Shown one piece after another: positions 1 through 11,189 of a DNA stretch of 64,000 nt. This DNA comes from Wyeomyia smithii. Lineage: Eukaryota > Arthropoda > Insecta > Diptera > Culicidae. Position 1 is the stretch's first letter. Each line of letters starts with the position of its first letter. The position numbers and the translations under genes are program-made. Where the stretch lies: NCBI RefSeq assembly GCF_029784165.1, contig NC_073696.1, forward strand, positions 87,491,381 through 87,555,380, read 5' to 3'. Below the pieces are notes generated by a model. It was not told the origin of the DNA. It did not search any database and saw only the letters and a list, made by a program, of their open reading frames with translations.

Positions 1-1875
1 TACAGAAATTAGCCCTTTGTTGAAGTTCAAACATTTTCTCCTTTTTTCCTGCCGCACACACACAATAATAGTAACCCTTCTTTTCGCATATAATTATATC
101 AACAAGTCGCTAAAGTGCAGAAAGTGTGTCATCTGGTTGGAGTCAAAGCTTGAGCTCCTCAGTAAGAAACGGTGATTGAGAGTTTGATGAATAAGTAATG
201 AGAGAATCTAGGTTTATAAATTCTCATCGAAAAGTTTCAGCAAATGCGCTAACACAGTTTGTGCCCTGCAATACTATGAAACTTTTATTTTTTTTTACGT
301 TCTGCCTCGTAATTCCTGCAACAGTAAAAATAAATTGTATTGGTTATCCCAAGCGGTGGAGTAAAATAATTAAGCACAGAAGCTTCCGCAGTTCTTCGCA
401 AGATAAACATTCTTCCGAAATGCCAAGCGCCACTGTCGCATCGGATTTATTTACAGTTTCCATTTAATTTCGTGATAGAATTCGAGCAAAACTTTGCCAT
501 TTTCTCGCGACTAACTTCAATCAACATCTTGGGAACAATCAAACAGTCCGACAGTGAGCGTAACGAGAAAGTTTTACCGCTTATCACACGGGCGCCACTG
601 CTTCTTCCTCTCCCTAGTACTGGATAGCACAAAATGCTCAACATGCACCGGGGAGGTTTCATCAGCAAACATACACATACACATCTCCCACGAAGCTTGC
701 TGCCACGTCTGCATCTGTTGGTTACAATTCCGGTTTGAGTGACGTTTCGCTGTAACTTACCCCCGCAAGAAGGAACCCCATGTGACGTCTCTTGCGATCC
801 AGTCAGCCAGCATGTGGAAATTTGGCTGCACTTTCCGGTTCTTCGTGGCACCGGGTGCGGGTTTCCGTGAATTACATCCGGGTTTCCCTCCACGGCAAAC
901 CACTGCTTTAGAGGAGTTTTTTCGTTGTTGCACAACCGCCCCGGTCGAAAAGTCTGCTGGAACGGCGTCTGCTATTCAATGAGTTCCAAAGTTTTTCCTT
1001 TTGCCGGCGTGGTGCGAATTTCAATTTAACTTCACCATAAATTTACACTGGCGACAGGCGGAATGATGCGCTGCGCTCTGGCTGCTCGTACGCTGTTGGG
1101 ATGCCACGGAAGAATGGTCAAGTGGGAATGGCATTTAACTATGTGAATCGCAAGATTTAAATACTCCTGGTGGCCGCGGGAATACTAAGCTCCACATTCC
1201 GGCGATGGATAACAAGCGAAATTTGGTCTCTATTCGGTCTTTGCTAAAATATGGCTAGCGCAGTACACGGACAAACATTTTCGAGCGATGTTTGGGTTGT
1301 GTTGAAATAACGATGAATATTTACAACGGTTGAAGAGTATTTTATTACAGCTTTGCATTCATCTGTAGAATTGGCTGTAGATAGGCGTGATTACGGAGTG
1401 TGAGAGCCAATCTGTCTTGGTAACTCTATGAACTTGAACAGCTATTTTTTTTTTTTTTTGAATCCGCAACATTCAGATATATTAAGAAATATATATTAAG
1501 AAATTCATTGGTATTCCGCAATATCAAGAAGGTCATCACAAAAGAAAAAAATCTATGATAGTTTCTGTTGATGATTCAGGTGCTACGTTTCCAATTTCAA
1601 AATTCCAATGAATTTACTTTCATGTTAAATTTTCGTTATAATATTAAATAAATATTAAATATATTGGACAAGTAAACAAAAAGTTGGGTCGGTTCTGTAA
1701 ATTGCAAGAGGATAATTTAAAAAAAAAATGAAATTGTCGTCAACCAGGGGTTGGTATTGAGTCAGTTCTTCTTGCGAGGTTTTTCAACTCAGTTATTTCA
1801 CCTGGCGATCCTCGCTACATTATGTGTGGGCCAATTTAGTAACCTTTACAATCCATTCATTTTCAGCTTTCTTCA
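1..1875. other. Non-repetitive flank without a recognisable gene
   Basis: Mixed-composition DNA, GC-richer at about 550-1250 and AT-rich after 1440. Open frames are short and none shows a domain I know. The longest is a minus-strand frame at 447-935 with odd low-complexity Cys/Val runs and no family resemblance. A small candidate ORF at 276-467 is listed separately. No tRNA, rRNA or TIR pair was seen. Confidence 0.5.
276..467 (+). CDS. Speculative 63-aa small secreted peptide
   Basis: An ATG at 276, with A at -3, opens a 63-codon frame. It begins with a signal-peptide-like segment: Lys at position 2, then a run of Leu/Phe/Thr/Cys/Val to about residue 16. A basic, Ser-rich tail follows. No cysteine pattern or known family is visible, and I see no convincing promoter or polyadenylation signal. 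Short frames like this arise by chance, so the call rests only on the hydrophobic N-terminus. Confidence 0.12.
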   Translation: MKLLFFFTFCLVIPATVKINCIGYPKRWSKIIKHRSFRSSSQDKHSSEMPSATVASDLFTVSI

Positions 1876-2185
1876 GATTTTTGATGTAGAATACGTTATA
1901 CGACAACATATATCGATAGCATCACGAAAATTGTCCAATTTCAAATGTTTTAAACCCAGTTTCCAACCGATTTCTGTCATTTTTGCAGCAATCGATTGAA
2001 AAATCATTTAAGCACTCGTCCAAATGCAGAAAATTGTAATCTGATTGTTTGAACTATTGTAATATTAAAAATTGTTGAACATTGTCGAAACACAAATGTC
2101 GACTTTTGATTGGTCGCTTGCTGCCTTTCCCTAAAAAGGACGACAGAATGGAGTACCTAGTTAGCAGGAAATGCACTCTTTGGGC

Positions 2186-2220
2186 TATATAAGAGACTGT
2201 TTCTCCTCAAGCAAATCAGT
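2186..2220 (+). promoter_or_regulatory. RNA polymerase II core promoter (TATA + initiator)
   Basis: TATATAAG starts at 2186 and an arthropod-type initiator TCAGT spans 2216-2220. The distance from the first T of the TATA box to the initiator A is 32 bases, as expected for a TATA-driven start. The inverted copy at 23880-23887/23853-23857 keeps both motifs and exactly the same spacing. This supports a functional promoter in the ancestral element. Confidence 0.6.
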
Positions 2221-2258
2221 TTTCTAGCAGCAGACAGCAGCATCGGACATCAACACCG

Positions 2259-2363
2259 ATGGCAATAGGCGAAGGCAGCGTGGATCAGCAGCGGAGAACA
2301 GTGGCGGTAGTAGTGGTTAGCTGTAGTTCTTACCTCTTTCAGTTTGGCTTCCCTTCGATCTGA
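2259..2363 (+). CDS. Small conserved ORF (34 aa) in the promoter-bearing repeat, copy 1
   Basis: The first ATG downstream of the predicted start, about 40 nt in, opens 34 codons ending at TGA 2361-2363. The peptide is MAIGEGSVDQQRRT, then a Val-rich hydrophobic stretch, then SYLFQFGFPSI. The inverted copy (23716-23814) has the same start and stop, the same ending YLFQFGFPSI, and a 6-bp in-frame length difference; several differences are synonymous. This could be a micropeptide, an upstream ORF, or chance preservation between young copies. No family is recognised. Confidence 0.3.
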   Translation: MAIGEGSVDQQRRTVAVVVVSCSSYLFQFGFPSI

Positions 2364-2515
2364 GTTGGACGGTCCAACTTCAGCGGTAATCTAATTCAGA
2401 TATCGTTGGGAGAATACAACCCGAAATTGAAACAGACTCGCACCGCCAGATGGTTTGAGAAGCCTCCATCACTCAGCGTATGTATATATAGGGAGTGTGC
2501 ACATGACGTGTGTGA

Positions 2516-2802
2516 ATATCTGTAGCGTGTGTCGCTAGCTATATAAGGTGTGTAGCTAGCGTACGTGGCTTGCTATGTAGCGTGTGTGGCTTGCTATATA
2601 GCGTGTGTTGCTTGCTATATATCGTGTGGCTAGCGTGCGTGGTTTGCTATTAAGTGTGCGTGGCTTGCTATATAGCGTGAGTGGCTTGCTCTATAGCGTG
2701 TGTGGCTTGCCATATAGCGTGTGCATGTCTATAGCGTGTCTGTGCATGTTTATAGCCTGTGTGGCTTGCTATATAGCGTGTGAGGCTAGTAGTATAGCGA
2801 TA
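2516..2802 (+). repeat. 21-bp minisatellite, copy 1
   Basis: A degenerate tandem array of a unit close to GTGTGTGGCTTGCTATATAGC, with variants containing GCTAGC or CATGTTTATAG. Because the unit is 21 bp it keeps a reading frame open, giving Cys/Val/Ala/Leu/Tyr-rich heptads. The inverted copy at about 23345-23580 has different unit order and number. Confidence 0.75.
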
Positions 2803-2824
2803 AAAAAATTTATGTATAATTGCA

Positions 2825-2830
2825 AATAAA
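2825..2830 (+). terminator. Polyadenylation signal AATAAA of the promoter-bearing repeat
   Basis: AATAAA lies just after the minisatellite, in the context TGCAAATAAATCACCTCAT. The same context is conserved in the inverted copy at 23318-23323. With the promoter at 2186 it would define a transcript of about 0.6 kb. Confidence 0.45.
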
Positions 2831-2917
2831 TCACCTCATGTTGAATTTAATTATCACTGTAAATCATTCAGAACCGAACAAAAATTTGCCATGTTGAAAA
2901 AAATTATTCAGTTGTCA

Positions 2918-2930
2918 AGAAATGGCATTT
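2918..2930. repeat. Target-site duplication, 3' side of the I-clade LINE
   Basis: AAGAAATGGCATT, repeated exactly at 8582-8594. The inverted copy of the host repeat has the uninterrupted counterpart near 23220, which confirms that the LINE entered here. Confidence 0.9.
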
Positions 2931-3265
2931 TTTTTTTCCTCACAAATCATTTATTTGACACGGCACAAATACAATTCAATGTTTAACGGCGCCAATTATA
3001 TCGGATGACTTAAAATCTATAAGCAAATTTTTTATCCTCGCTGCCGACTACGAGCTGAAATTGAGTATATCTTAAAACTAGCATGTATTATTCAATCAGT
3101 GTTTTGTAGTCTGATGATCATCGAATGAATATGCAACATGTATGGATTTGTTCTGCTAAGCCACGATGTCATGAGCTGGGACAGGGGCTTGTAATCCTCG
3201 GGTTCTGAGGGTATTGTGCGGGGTCTAGTTGCTGGTTTTGGTTCGTTGTTGTTGTTCGCTGGTGT

Positions 3266-6200
3266 TCAAGTGGCCATATGGTGTGTGCCGCGGACCCAAG
3301 ATATCAAGAAAGGCCTCGGGTTTTCCTGGCGAGTTCGTGTGGGGTTCAATTTGCTGGTTCCAAGGGAAGCTATTAATTTAGACCTGGCGTCACGGTGTAC
3401 AGGGCATGACCAAACAACGTGCTCTATGTCGTGATAACCTTCACCACAGGCACAGATACCACTTTCTCCGAGCCCAATACGACGGAGGTGCGCATCAAAT
3501 CTATAGTGATTGGACATAAGCCGAGACATCACGCAAATGAAATCTCGACCTACATCCAACCCCTTGAACCACGGATTCGTCGATACCTTGGGTATAATGG
3601 AATGTAACCACCTTCCCAGTTCCCCTCTGGTCCAAGAATTTTGCCAACTGATGATCGTGTTCTGACGTACAAATGCGAAAAATTCATTAAAAGCAATTGG
3701 TCTTTCATAAATATCACCGTTTGATGCGCCCACCTTAGCCAAAGACTCCGCTTTCTCATTGCCCGGTATCGAGCAGTGAGAAGGGACCCACGCTAAGGTA
3801 ATCTGAAACGATTTTTCGGATAAAGCACTTAAATGTTCCCGTATTTTCCCCAGGAAATACGGAGAGTGCTTAACATCTTTCATCGATCGGAGAGCCTCAA
3901 TGGAACTGAGACTGTCCGTAAAGATGAAATAATGGTCCGTGGGCATTTTTTCGATAATCCCTACGGTATACTGAATAGCAGCTAATTCTGCGACGTAAAC
4001 AGAAGCAGGATTATCGAGCCTATGGGAGACGGTTAAATTGTTATTGAAGATACCGAAGCCAGTGGACCCATCGAGAAGTGATCCGTCAGTGTAGAACATA
4101 TTGTCGCAGTTGATGTTTCGATATTTATTGGAAAAAATTTTGGGGATCTGCTGCACGCGTAAATGATCCGGGATTCCACGAGTTTCTTCTATTATGGATG
4201 TATCGAAAAACACAGTAAAATCAGAAGTATTTGATAAGTCAACACGATTTGGAATATTCAAAGAAGGGTTAATATTTTGGGACATGTGATTGAAATACAA
4301 TGTCATAAAACGGGTTTGAGAATTGAGTTCGATTAACCTTTCAAAATTTTCAATCACAGGACGGTTCAAGACCTCACATTTGATTAGAATACGATTAGAC
4401 AGGCTCCAGAAGCGGTTTTTCAACGGTAGAACTCCGGCTAAGACCTCCAAACTCATCGTATGGGTCGATTGCATGCAACCCAAGGCGATACGCAAACAAC
4501 GATATTGTATTCGCTCCAGTTTGATCAAATGTGCGTGTTTGCTGCGGAGCGGAAGCAGAAACACCCGTACTCAATTACAGACAATATCGTTGTTTGGTAA
4601 AGCCTTATAAGGTCTCCTGGGTGGGCTCCCCACCATGATCCGGTTATTGTACGAAGAAAATTTACTCTTTGCTGACTTTTCTTCATCAGATACCTAACAT
4701 GGCAACCCCAGGTGCCCTTAGAGTCGAACCAGATACCAAGATACTTATGCACCAAAACCTGAGAGACCGTTTAACCCATTAATTGTGGTTGGAGAGCTGA
4801 GCAGGCTCATGCTTCCAAGAAAAAACTACTATCTCAGTCTTCTCCGGAGAGAATTCGATACCTAGCTGTAAAGCCCAAGCAGACAAATTGTCCAAGGTAT
4901 CTTGCAATGGTCCTTGCAAATTGGCAGCTTTGGCTCCTGTAACAGAGACCACGCTGTCGTCGGAAAGTTGTCTTATCGTGCATGAATTTGCCAGACATTC
5001 GTCGATGTCATTTACATAAAAATTGTAAAGAAGGGGGCTTAAACATGAGCCCTGGGGAAGACCCATGTAGCTAATTCGAAAAGATGCCAATTCGCCATGC
5101 GTAAAATGCATGTGCTTTTCGAACAACAAATTGTGCAAAAAATTGTTTAAAATTGGAGAAAATCCTTGTCGGTGAAGTTTACCCGAAAGAATGTCAATAG
5201 AATCGGAATCAAAAGCCCCCTTAATGTCCAAGAACGCAGACGCCATTTGTTCTTTGCGAGCATACGCCAGCTGAATATCTGTTGAAAGCAACGCAAGACA
5301 ATCATTCGTCCCTTTAGCACGGCGGAAGCCAAACTGAGTATCTGATAGTAGACCATTTGATTCGACCCAATGGTCTAAACGACGGAGTATCATTTTTTTC
5401 ATCAATTTCCGGATACTGGATAGCATTGCAATCGGCCTATAAGAGTTGTGATCAGAAGCTGGTTTCCCTGGTTTTTGGATGGCGATCACCTTCACTTGCC
5501 TCCAATCCTGCGGTACAATGTTTTGCTCCAGGAACTTATTGAACAAGTTCAACAAGCGCCTCTTGGCATTGCCGGGTAGATTCTTCAACAAGTTGAATTT
5601 GATTCTATCTAACCCAGGCGCGTTATTGTTACAGGACAAGAGGGCAACTGAAAATTCTGCCATCGTAAAAGGTGATTCTATCGCGTCGTGGCCCGGAGAC
5701 GTATCACGAACAAAGTTTTGCGCAGGAACAGAGTCCGGACATACTTTCCTGGCAAAATCAAATATCCACCTACTTGAAGACTCCTCGCTTTCGTTGACCG
5801 TTACGCGATTCCGCATTCTTCGGGCTGTGTTCCAAAGAGTGCTCATTGATGTCTCCCTCGATGTATCGTTTACGAACCGACTCCAATATCCGCGTTTCTT
5901 TGCTTTAGACAAGCCTTTAAGCTTGGTATCAAGCTCCGAATACCGTAAATAGTCGCCAGGTATACCTCCCTTTTGGAAGGCCAAAAACGCGTCGGATCTT
6001 TGCGTGTAGACATCGGAGCACTCTTGGTCCCACCACGGAGTTGGAGGCCGCTCTTTGATCGTCACGCCGGGATATTTCTCCGTTTGGGCTTGCAACGCGG
6101 CGTCGAGAATCAAGCCCGCGAGGAGGTTGTATTCTTCAAGTGGTGGATGATGTTGAATCGACTCGACCGCTTTTGAAATCATTTCCTCGTATAACTTCCA

Positions 6201-6917
6201 ATCGACATTCCGTGTGAGGTCATACGGAATGTCAATTGGTCGCATGCGAGTTGAACCGTTAGTAATTGAAATAAGAATAGGCAAATGGTCGCTACCGTGA
6301 GGATCGATGATTACCTTCCATGTGCAATCCAACCGTAGCGACGTCGAACATAAGGATAGATCCAAAGCGCTTGGGCGCGCTGGAGGTTTCGGGATACGTG
6401 TTATTTCACCGTTGTTTAAAATAGTCATGTCGAAGTCATCGCAAAGGTTATAGATTAAAGAGGAGCGGTTATCATTGTAAGAGGATCCCCAAGCCACACC
6501 ATGAGAGTTGAAGTCTCCCAAAATCAAACGTGGCGAGGGAAGAAGTTCTATTAAATCAAAGAGCAGCTGTTGCCCAACCTGTGCTCTGGGAGGAATATAT
6601 ATTGAGGCAATACAAAGCTCTTTACCTTGTATTGTCATTTGACATGCGACAACTTCGATGCCTGGAATCGAGGGGAGGTTAATACGATAGAAAGAATAGC
6701 ACTTTTTAATCCCTAGAAGTACTCCTCCATATGGGGTGTCTCGATCAAGGCGAATAATATTAAAATCATGGAAGTTAAGATCAATATTTGAAGTAAGCCA
6801 AGTTTCACAAAGGGAAAATGCATCGCATTTGTTTTAAATTATCAAAACTTTAAATGAATCAATTTTTGGTAAAATACTTCTACAATTCCACTGTAAGACA
6901 GAGATAGGATCCTTCAT
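3266..6917 (-). pseudogene. I-clade LINE ORF2 (endonuclease / reverse transcriptase / RNase H), broken
   Basis: The polyprotein nicks target DNA and reverse-transcribes element RNA. The start is ATG 6917 (MKDPISVLQWNCRS); an in-frame TAA sits at codon 28 (6836-6834). Endonuclease motifs follow: ETWL, LGDFNSHG and GSDHLPI. The reverse transcriptase shows AFLDIKGAFDS, GLPQGSCLSPLLYN and the catalytic box LSDD (near 4960), where most relatives have FADD or LADD. Frameshifts lie near 4760-4779 and near 4545. The RNase H domain has YTDGS (about 4090), AELAAI, FTDSLSSIEAL and HCSIPGNEKAES; the last catalytic Asp is Glu here. A CxC/H/C zinc motif follows. The C-terminus after about 3380 differs from the copy at 33936-35015. 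Confidence 0.88.
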
Positions 6918-6930
6918 ATACGCAGATGAA

Positions 6931-8285
6931 TTAGGCATCGAAGGATACAATCACAGCAAGGAGGGGCCATTGGGCAGTCAACTGCTTCAAAAATGATCTA
7001 ACTGTTGGGAGAAGTACTGTGAGGAAATTTTTAATTGGATCAGGTATATTGAAGTTTTCAAAAATCCAGTCCACGATGTTAGAAAAATTCACCAATCCAG
7101 AATTTATTTGATTATCTGGGTGTGCAAAAGGAGCAACTGGGGTTTTAGATGTTCCAGGAAGTGCTGGGAACTCCTTCTGGGACTTTAAATTTGCAAGCCC
7201 AGGAGGAGTTTGCTTCGGCTTTTCCGCAGCACTTTTAGATTTGTTCGTATTATTCATTCCATCTTGGGAAACCTTAGGTCCTTTCCTGGGAAGCTTAGGA
7301 GAGAAAAGATTTTTCCTCTTTCTAGACTCCCCAAGACAGGCAAAAGAAGTTCCCTCTAGTGGTTCGTCAGAGTCGGTTTCATCTGAAGCCAACAGATCAA
7401 AGGGGTTCGATGTTATGGTAGAAGTGGTCACGGTCTTCTTAAGAATCTTTGCGCTTAAGAGCGCTCCTTAAGAGACCGTTTAATTTTATCTCTGCGTTGC
7501 ATGTACACCGGGCATGCGGAAAGCTCATGCAGATTTTCCCCGCAGTGAATACACTTTTCAGCGCTTACACTGCAAGAATCTTCCGCATGAGTCTCCCCAC
7601 ACTTGCCACACCGTGCCTTATTGCAGCAGTAGGCAGCTGTATGGCCTAACTGCTTGCAATTGGTGCAATTCATAACACGGGGCACATACAAACGCACAGG
7701 CAGACGAACCTGGTTGATAGAAACGTGGCTAGGGAGTGCAGATCCGGCAAACGTAACGCGAAACGAGTCTGACGGAGTGTATACTTTTTTACCGGAGACG
7801 AGCGACATGGACCGTAATTGCTTAACATCCAATACTTTCGCCTCGGTAGTGGATTTTTTGAAGCAGCCGATGCTGCTTCCCAGAATACACTCAACAGTCA
7901 GACTCGAATCGGTTATTACACCGTCGATCTCCACGTCTCGTGCAGGTACATACACGCGATACTCGCGTGTAAAGAGCTCAGAGCGAGCTATGTCGTTGGC
8001 CTGATCCAGATCATTGAACACGACACGGAGCTTGTTTGGTCTGACTTTTGCGATTTCGGTCACGGCCTTGTATCGTGACGTCAGATCTTTCGCGATTTGT
8101 AACGTGTTCAGTGATTTTCCTCCTGGTTTGGGCCTCATGTAGAGTACCAGTGGACCCGTTGATCCGTCTGAGTAAAGCCTGGGACGAGGATTGACTAAAG
8201 CAGGGACAGAGGGGGGGTGAACAGGAGGGTCAGGGTCGGGTGGGTTTGGAGACGGGGGATCGGGGGCTAAGGGATCCACATCCAT
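6931..8285 (-). pseudogene. I-clade LINE ORF1 (Gag-like, CCHC zinc knuckles), frameshifted
   Basis: An RNA-binding, Gag-like protein that packages element RNA. It starts at ATG 8285 (MDVDPLAPDPPSPNPP), with a Pro/Asp-rich N-terminus. Three zinc knuckles lie at about 7510-7665: CTNCKQLGHTAAYC, CGKCGETHAEDSC and CIHCGENLHELSAC. The frame stops at 7455. Coding-like sequence continues in another frame to 6931 (SNPFDLLASDETDSDEP, then a Lys/Pro-rich tail), so a frameshift near 7455 has split the ORF. ORF2 begins only 13 bases past this end. Confidence 0.82.
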
Positions 8286-8581
8286 TGCGCTCAAACTAGC
8301 GCAACAGTACAGTGGCAAAGAATCACGTACCTCTTTTTTGTTGTCTTCAATAGCACAATGGCCGAGTCTTTCGGTGCTGGAACGGGCAGCTTCGCAGCGA
8401 CACAGCTATAACACAATAGCAGGATGACCTTCGGATTATCAGTTTGTCTTTACATCGCACTTCGCACTCTTTGAAACACGACCGAGTAAGCCATGCTTTT
8501 TTTCTTCTTCACACAGTAGCGATTTTATAGCGAGACAATCACTTAATGCGGCCGTTTTCGTCGAGCGTTCGGGACGGAAAG

Positions 8582-8594
8582 AAGAAATGGCATT
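8582..8594. repeat. Target-site duplication, 5' side of the I-clade LINE
   Basis: Second copy of AAGAAATGGCATT. The sequence of the interrupted 1.3-kb repeat resumes immediately after it. Confidence 0.9.
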
Positions 8595-8837
8595 GACAAA
8601 CATAATTAACCTTTTTCGACTTCAGCTAGGCCTCAAAGTATATCTGAAGAATTTTTGAGCTAGAAAGCCTGAATCACAATATTTTTCGCTCAAGTCTTAC
8701 TATTTGCAGCAAACAATTGTGAAATTATCTACACTATCGTAAAATGCAGAAAATTATTATTTGAACTGTTATACTATAGATGGGGAATGCACTATTTGCC
8801 CTCGTCTATAGCCTCTTCGTAGCCACTGCCTAAATTA

Positions 8838-11189
8838 AGATATCTTTGTGCAACTTAATACAAAAGACAGCCATAAAACAATTCAATTCGACTTTTAAAA
8901 CTTTTCTACCAGTAAACTTTGCTAAGCTAACGCAAACAAAAACAATTTCGCCAACGGAAATCAGTCAACAATGATTATGATTTTTTCCATTGTCAGGGTT
9001 GTCTTGGTTTGCCTTTGAAAAATATAACACTTCTTGTGTGCAATGTTGCTTTGAAACTGTGTTAATTTTTTTGCAGTATTGAAAAATTTAAGAATATTTT
9101 TTACAACACAACACTTTAAAACATAAAAGGACGAACGGCGCATATGTACAACTTTATCGATTTAGATCAGAAGCAGAACATGGCTTAAATACCTAATCGC
9201 AAAATACTACTTATTTTTAATCCTTTAATATAATTTCGGGCTTTAATCACCGTGTGATTTATTTTGTCGAATTTAAATTGATTTTTAGTACCAATCACAA
9301 GCTAAATCTAAAAGTGAAGTTATAAACCCGCCGAAGGGATTTGTTTTTTTGAACATGGTCGAAACAAAAAAGTTAACCGAACATTATTAATTGTAATAAA
9401 TAGTGAATAAAAGTTTACCGAAAGTCAATTTGAATCCTACACAAAAATCTCCCCATTCGTATTGGAGTTGATCTCATTGATATTGTTTCTATGATGCTAG
9501 AAGGCCTGAAATCGACCTCAGATGCAATTTTCAATTTCAAGATGGCGATTTCCGGTTTCTGGAATACTGCCAATAATCAAATATGGGTGTTTTTGAAACC
9601 GAGATGAAATCCAGAATGACAGAATCAGTCCCTCAGTGATATCGTTTTAAAATCCAAAATGGCGACTTCCAGTTTCTCGAATATAGCTTCACATGGCCGA
9701 ACAGCAACTATTGTCGGTATATCTGGAATCAGAATGATGCCCATGGATACACGCAAAAGTTCAAGTCTTATACTATATTTTTGTCGCTAACTAGCTGAAT
9801 GTACTCGGCCTTGCTCGTGTAAAAATTTCTGCTTTTTCTATAATTTTCGATATGTATTTCCATATATTTTTTTCCAACCCATCATTTCAAATAATATTTC
9901 AATTTTTTATTCGTTGCAAAGTTCCGGGGGTCGATATTCCTTTGCAATATGATGAAGAACCTTTGTTGATTAACAATCGATGCGGATGCATTCCAGCTGG
10001 GTCGAGTGAGTTAAAAAATTCCGTTGGAAAATAGATTGCCTCTTCAGCATCTTCGACGGTATCGATTAACTTACAATAAACTCAAATTACACTGAAATTA
10101 CATAATCAATAGCCCAAGTTCATCTCTGATAGTTAAAATTATTGCTTGCTATGTCTTCTCGGTTTACTTTTTTGTGTAAACAATATCAATATCATCCTTA
10201 TAGTTGAACATCAGTCTTCATGAATTAATTAACCATTTGGAGATAAGGGGACTAGCTCCACATTTTCCTTAAGTTTTGAATAACGTCGAATGCAGAAAAA
10301 CAATCCTCACTATACCAAATATTCGGACACCAATTTTCGGTTTTGGGGAGTCAGCTCTGACCTATGAACCTAATATCCGGGAGTATTTGAATATTTTTCT
10401 TCTCGAATTTGAAAATAGCATTGGAAGCCCGTTGTCATTTTCTGAACATAGTTCTCTTTCTAGAAATATCAACATTGTTTAACGATTTAGCTCAGTTTTA
10501 TACAGCTTGACAGAAAGCAGAAATCGCGGAATTGATTTCAAAACAACGATTTGATATTACGTCCAAGGTTTCTCCTCTATTTTAGTAACCTTTCCAGAAA
10601 ATGTAAGTAGCCATGTACGATTTAAAAATTTGCGCCGGACATGAATATTTGGATTGTGGACGTCATCTTGATATAGGAAATATACATATTGCAGAGCATA
10701 TATTCGTTTTTCACAAAATTCTGAAACGGGAAGTCGTCATATTGAATTTAAAATATGTCGTTGGACTTTTAATTCTGACTAGTTGAACGTTCCCGGCGAT
10801 GCTCGGGATCATTTTTTATAATTCATTGCATTATTAGCACAACTCACTTCAAAAATATTTTACATCTTATACGTCCAACATCACCTTAAGTACTTTAACA
10901 TTCTGAGAACGCACAGAACGGAAATACCCATATTGGATTGCATTTTGTGATTTGGGGATGTTTTACAGAAACTGGAAGTCGCCATTTCGGATTTCAAAAT
11001 GACGTATGGAGTTCGAAAGTTTCGGAAGTATTGAAATGGTTGGCCAAATACCACTTTAGATTATTTTCCTGAAACCAGAAGTCATTATTTTGGAAAATGT
11101 TATGTGAGGTCATCCCAGTTCCGAATATACCACACTCGGGTGATAACCGGATATTCGGCAATCGTTCACAGTAAAACCTCTTTTTATGT
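8838..11189. other. Diverged dispersed-repeat region, no gene
   Basis: AT-rich DNA. At 9500-9800 and 10640-11110 there are recurring phrases such as AAAATGGCGACTTCCAG and ACTGGAAGTCGCCATTTC in mixed orientations. Related phrases recur near 13170-13200 and 15220-15260, so these are old copies of one dispersed family. No frame longer than about 70 codons looks coding. Confidence 0.5.

Larger units (their letters stand above)
2931..8581 (-). mobile_element. I-clade non-LTR retrotransposon, nearly full length but inactivated
   Basis: A 5.65-kb LINE on the minus strand. It has a 5' UTR (8581-8286), ORF1 with three zinc knuckles, ORF2 with endonuclease, reverse transcriptase and RNase H, a 3' UTR and a short poly(A), seen as a T-run at 2929-2937. 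It is flanked by a perfect 13-bp target duplication AAGAAATGGCATT at 2918-2930 and 8582-8594, proving target-primed insertion into the 1.3-kb repeat. A complete 5' end plus RNase H places it in the I group (I/Loner/Outcast-like); the exact family is not determined. Both ORFs carry lesions. Confidence 0.9.
1876..8837 (+). mobile_element. 1.3-kb promoter-bearing repeat, copy 1 (split by an I-clade LINE)
   Basis: A repeat of about 1.3 kb occupies 1876-2930 and resumes at 8595-8837; the gap is the LINE at 2931-8581. An inverted second copy lies at 22979-24238. In order it holds a TATA/initiator pair, a 34-codon ORF, a 21-bp minisatellite, an AATAAA signal and an AT-rich tail. The segments near 1985-2070 and 8706-8780 are diverged direct repeats of each other, both built around TTTGCAGCAA and AAATGCAGAAAATT. 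This hints at an LTR-like or tandemly duplicated architecture. No transposase or reverse transcriptase is encoded, so it is non-autonomous. The superfamily is unknown to me. Confidence 0.6.

Noticed and set aside
447..935. 162-codon minus-strand frame
   Set aside because: No domain or splice signals and an odd composition; its length is not exceptional for this GC-richer patch.
2516..2802. CRISPR-like array
   Set aside because: Units are contiguous and degenerate with no unique spacers; it is a minisatellite in eukaryotic DNA.
1876..2930. Integrated virus or LTR retrovirus-like provirus
   Set aside because: TATA and AATAAA would fit an LTR, but no gag, pol or env text, primer-binding site or TG...CA ends were found.
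7455..8285. Host zinc-knuckle protein
   Set aside because: The three knuckles are followed by a LINE ORF2 inside a single target-duplicated insertion, so this is element ORF1.
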